Part shown: positions 23,514 to 23,826 of the stretch, in pieces | Numbering within the stretch: position 1 is the first letter of the stretch | Layout: each line of letters opens with the position of its first letter | DNA from: JBAUHN01 sp049680295 | Lineage (GTDB): Bacteria; Pseudomonadota; Alphaproteobacteria; Rhodobacterales; Rhodobacteraceae | Direction: 5' to 3' | Length of the DNA: 23,826 nucleotides | Assembly: GCA_049680295.1 (NCBI GenBank) | Contig: JBAUHN010000406.1 | Location: 1 to 23,826 of the forward strand | Translations under genes and position numbers: made by a program | The notes under the pieces: model-generated | Database searches by the model: none | What the model saw: only the letters and a program-made list of their open reading frames with translations | What the model was told of the DNA's origin: nothing

Positions 23514-23533
23514 ACACACAACAAGGTGTGTGT
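23514..23533. promoter_or_regulatory. CA/TG hairpin between cobU and the sigma-factor gene
   Basis: ACACACA (23514-23520) and TGTGTGT (23527-23533) form a perfect 7-bp stem with a 6-base loop. It lies 19 bases before the proposed sigma-factor ATG and could act as a 5'-leader hairpin or an operator for either divergent gene. Confidence 0.35.
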
Positions 23534-23552
23534 ATCATCACCGGATGACGAA

Positions 23553-23826
23553 ATGACGCCCAACACCGCGCAAGACACATCGTTCAGGAAATCCGCAATG
23601 AAGGCAGAAATGCTGGATGCTGAGACCGAATTGCGGCTTGCCCATGCTTGGCGCGACAACCGCGATGAAGCAGCACTACACCGTTTGATAACCGCCTACA
23701 TGCGTCTGGCCATTTCGATGGCGTCAAAATTCAAACGTTACGGCGCGCCGATGAATGATCTTATCCAAGAGGCCGGTTTGGGGTTGATGAAGGCGGCCGA
23801 AAAATTTGATCCCGACCGGGGTGTGC
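23553..23826 (+). CDS. rpoH: RpoH-family (sigma-32) RNA polymerase sigma factor (partial, 3' end missing)
   Basis: The first 91 codons of a sigma-70-family factor run off the window end. AEMLDAETELRLAHAWRDNRDEAALHRLITAYMRLAISMASKF is region 1.2/2.1 of the RpoH group, and KRYGAPMNDLIQEAGLGLMKAAEKFDPDRGV is the start of region 2.2, where core polymerase binds. The RYGAPM wording and short N-terminus remind me of the Rhodobacterales second heat-shock sigma factor (RpoHII), which serves oxidative and singlet-oxygen stress; the assignment is from memory. ATG at 23553 is chosen because its extra 15 residues seem to match homologues, but ATG at 23598 has a far better ribosome site (AGGAA at 23586-23590). 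The DNA-binding regions 2.4 and 4 are outside the window. Confidence 0.88.
   Translation, partial: MTPNTAQDTSFRKSAMKAEMLDAETELRLAHAWRDNRDEAALHRLITAYMRLAISMASKFKRYGAPMNDLIQEAGLGLMKAAEKFDPDRGV

Noticed and set aside
23459..23659. N-terminal extension of CobU to 23659
   Set aside because: It would overlap the sigma-factor coding region and add 67 residues before the normal MLPKLTFVLGGAASGKS start.

Overview
The window is a gene-dense chromosomal segment of an alphaproteobacterium, most likely from the Rhodobacterales (Roseobacter group). Four things point there: the gene order (cobU/phosphatase, comM, gshB, yraN, rsmI, PBP activator, glnD, murJ, trpS), an AspRS of the alphaproteobacterial type, a RpoH-like sigma factor with the Rhodobacterales-type N-terminus, and the small DUF1467 protein beside methylmalonyl-CoA epimerase. 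This is judged from remembered families; no search was run. I see no rRNA, tRNA, insertion sequence, prophage, CRISPR array or integration scar. No gap between genes exceeds about 210 bases.

Layout. (1) Positions 1-1401, plus strand: the 3' part of a molybdopterin-dependent hydroxylase large subunit (IorB/CoxL-like), then a secreted di-heme c-type cytochrome that probably takes its electrons. (2) 1412-1810, minus: a secreted LprI/DUF1311 protein. (3) 2017-4636, plus: aspS and a GNAT acetyltransferase. (4) 4644-5363, minus: a stand-alone response regulator. (5) 5529-6323, plus: mce and DUF1467. (6) 6277-9260, minus: a probable operon of VOC protein, HDAC-like amidohydrolase, nitroreductase and EI24 membrane protein, with a near-perfect 20-bp palindrome upstream. 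(7) 9380-10402, minus: trpS. (8) 10482-11198, plus: a rhomboid-fold protein that appears to lack the catalytic residues. (9) 11216-16742, minus: a tight operon of LpoA-like lipoprotein, glnD and murJ. (10) 16829-20046, plus: rsmI-yraN (overlapping) and gshB-alpha/beta hydrolase (overlapping), with rsmI divergent from the PBP activator as in the E. coli rsmI/lpoA/yraN locus. (11) 20012-21526, minus: the ComM/YifB AAA+ protein. (12) 21612-22298, minus: a GST. (13) 22359-23458, minus: cobU overlapping a histidine phosphatase (cobalamin nucleotide-loop assembly). (14) 23553 to the end, plus: the start of a RpoH-family sigma factor.

Translational coupling is common: five ATGA/GTGA/TTGA overlaps (nitroreductase/EI24, glnD/murJ, rsmI/yraN, gshB/hydrolase, cobU/phosphatase). 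Several intergenic gaps carry clean inverted repeats that look like operators. I found no clearly novel multi-gene system. The best leads are the predicted pseudo-rhomboid between trpS and murJ, the HDAC-like operon with its palindrome, the Mo-hydroxylase/di-heme cytochrome pair, and a CtrA-like TTAA cluster in front of comM.
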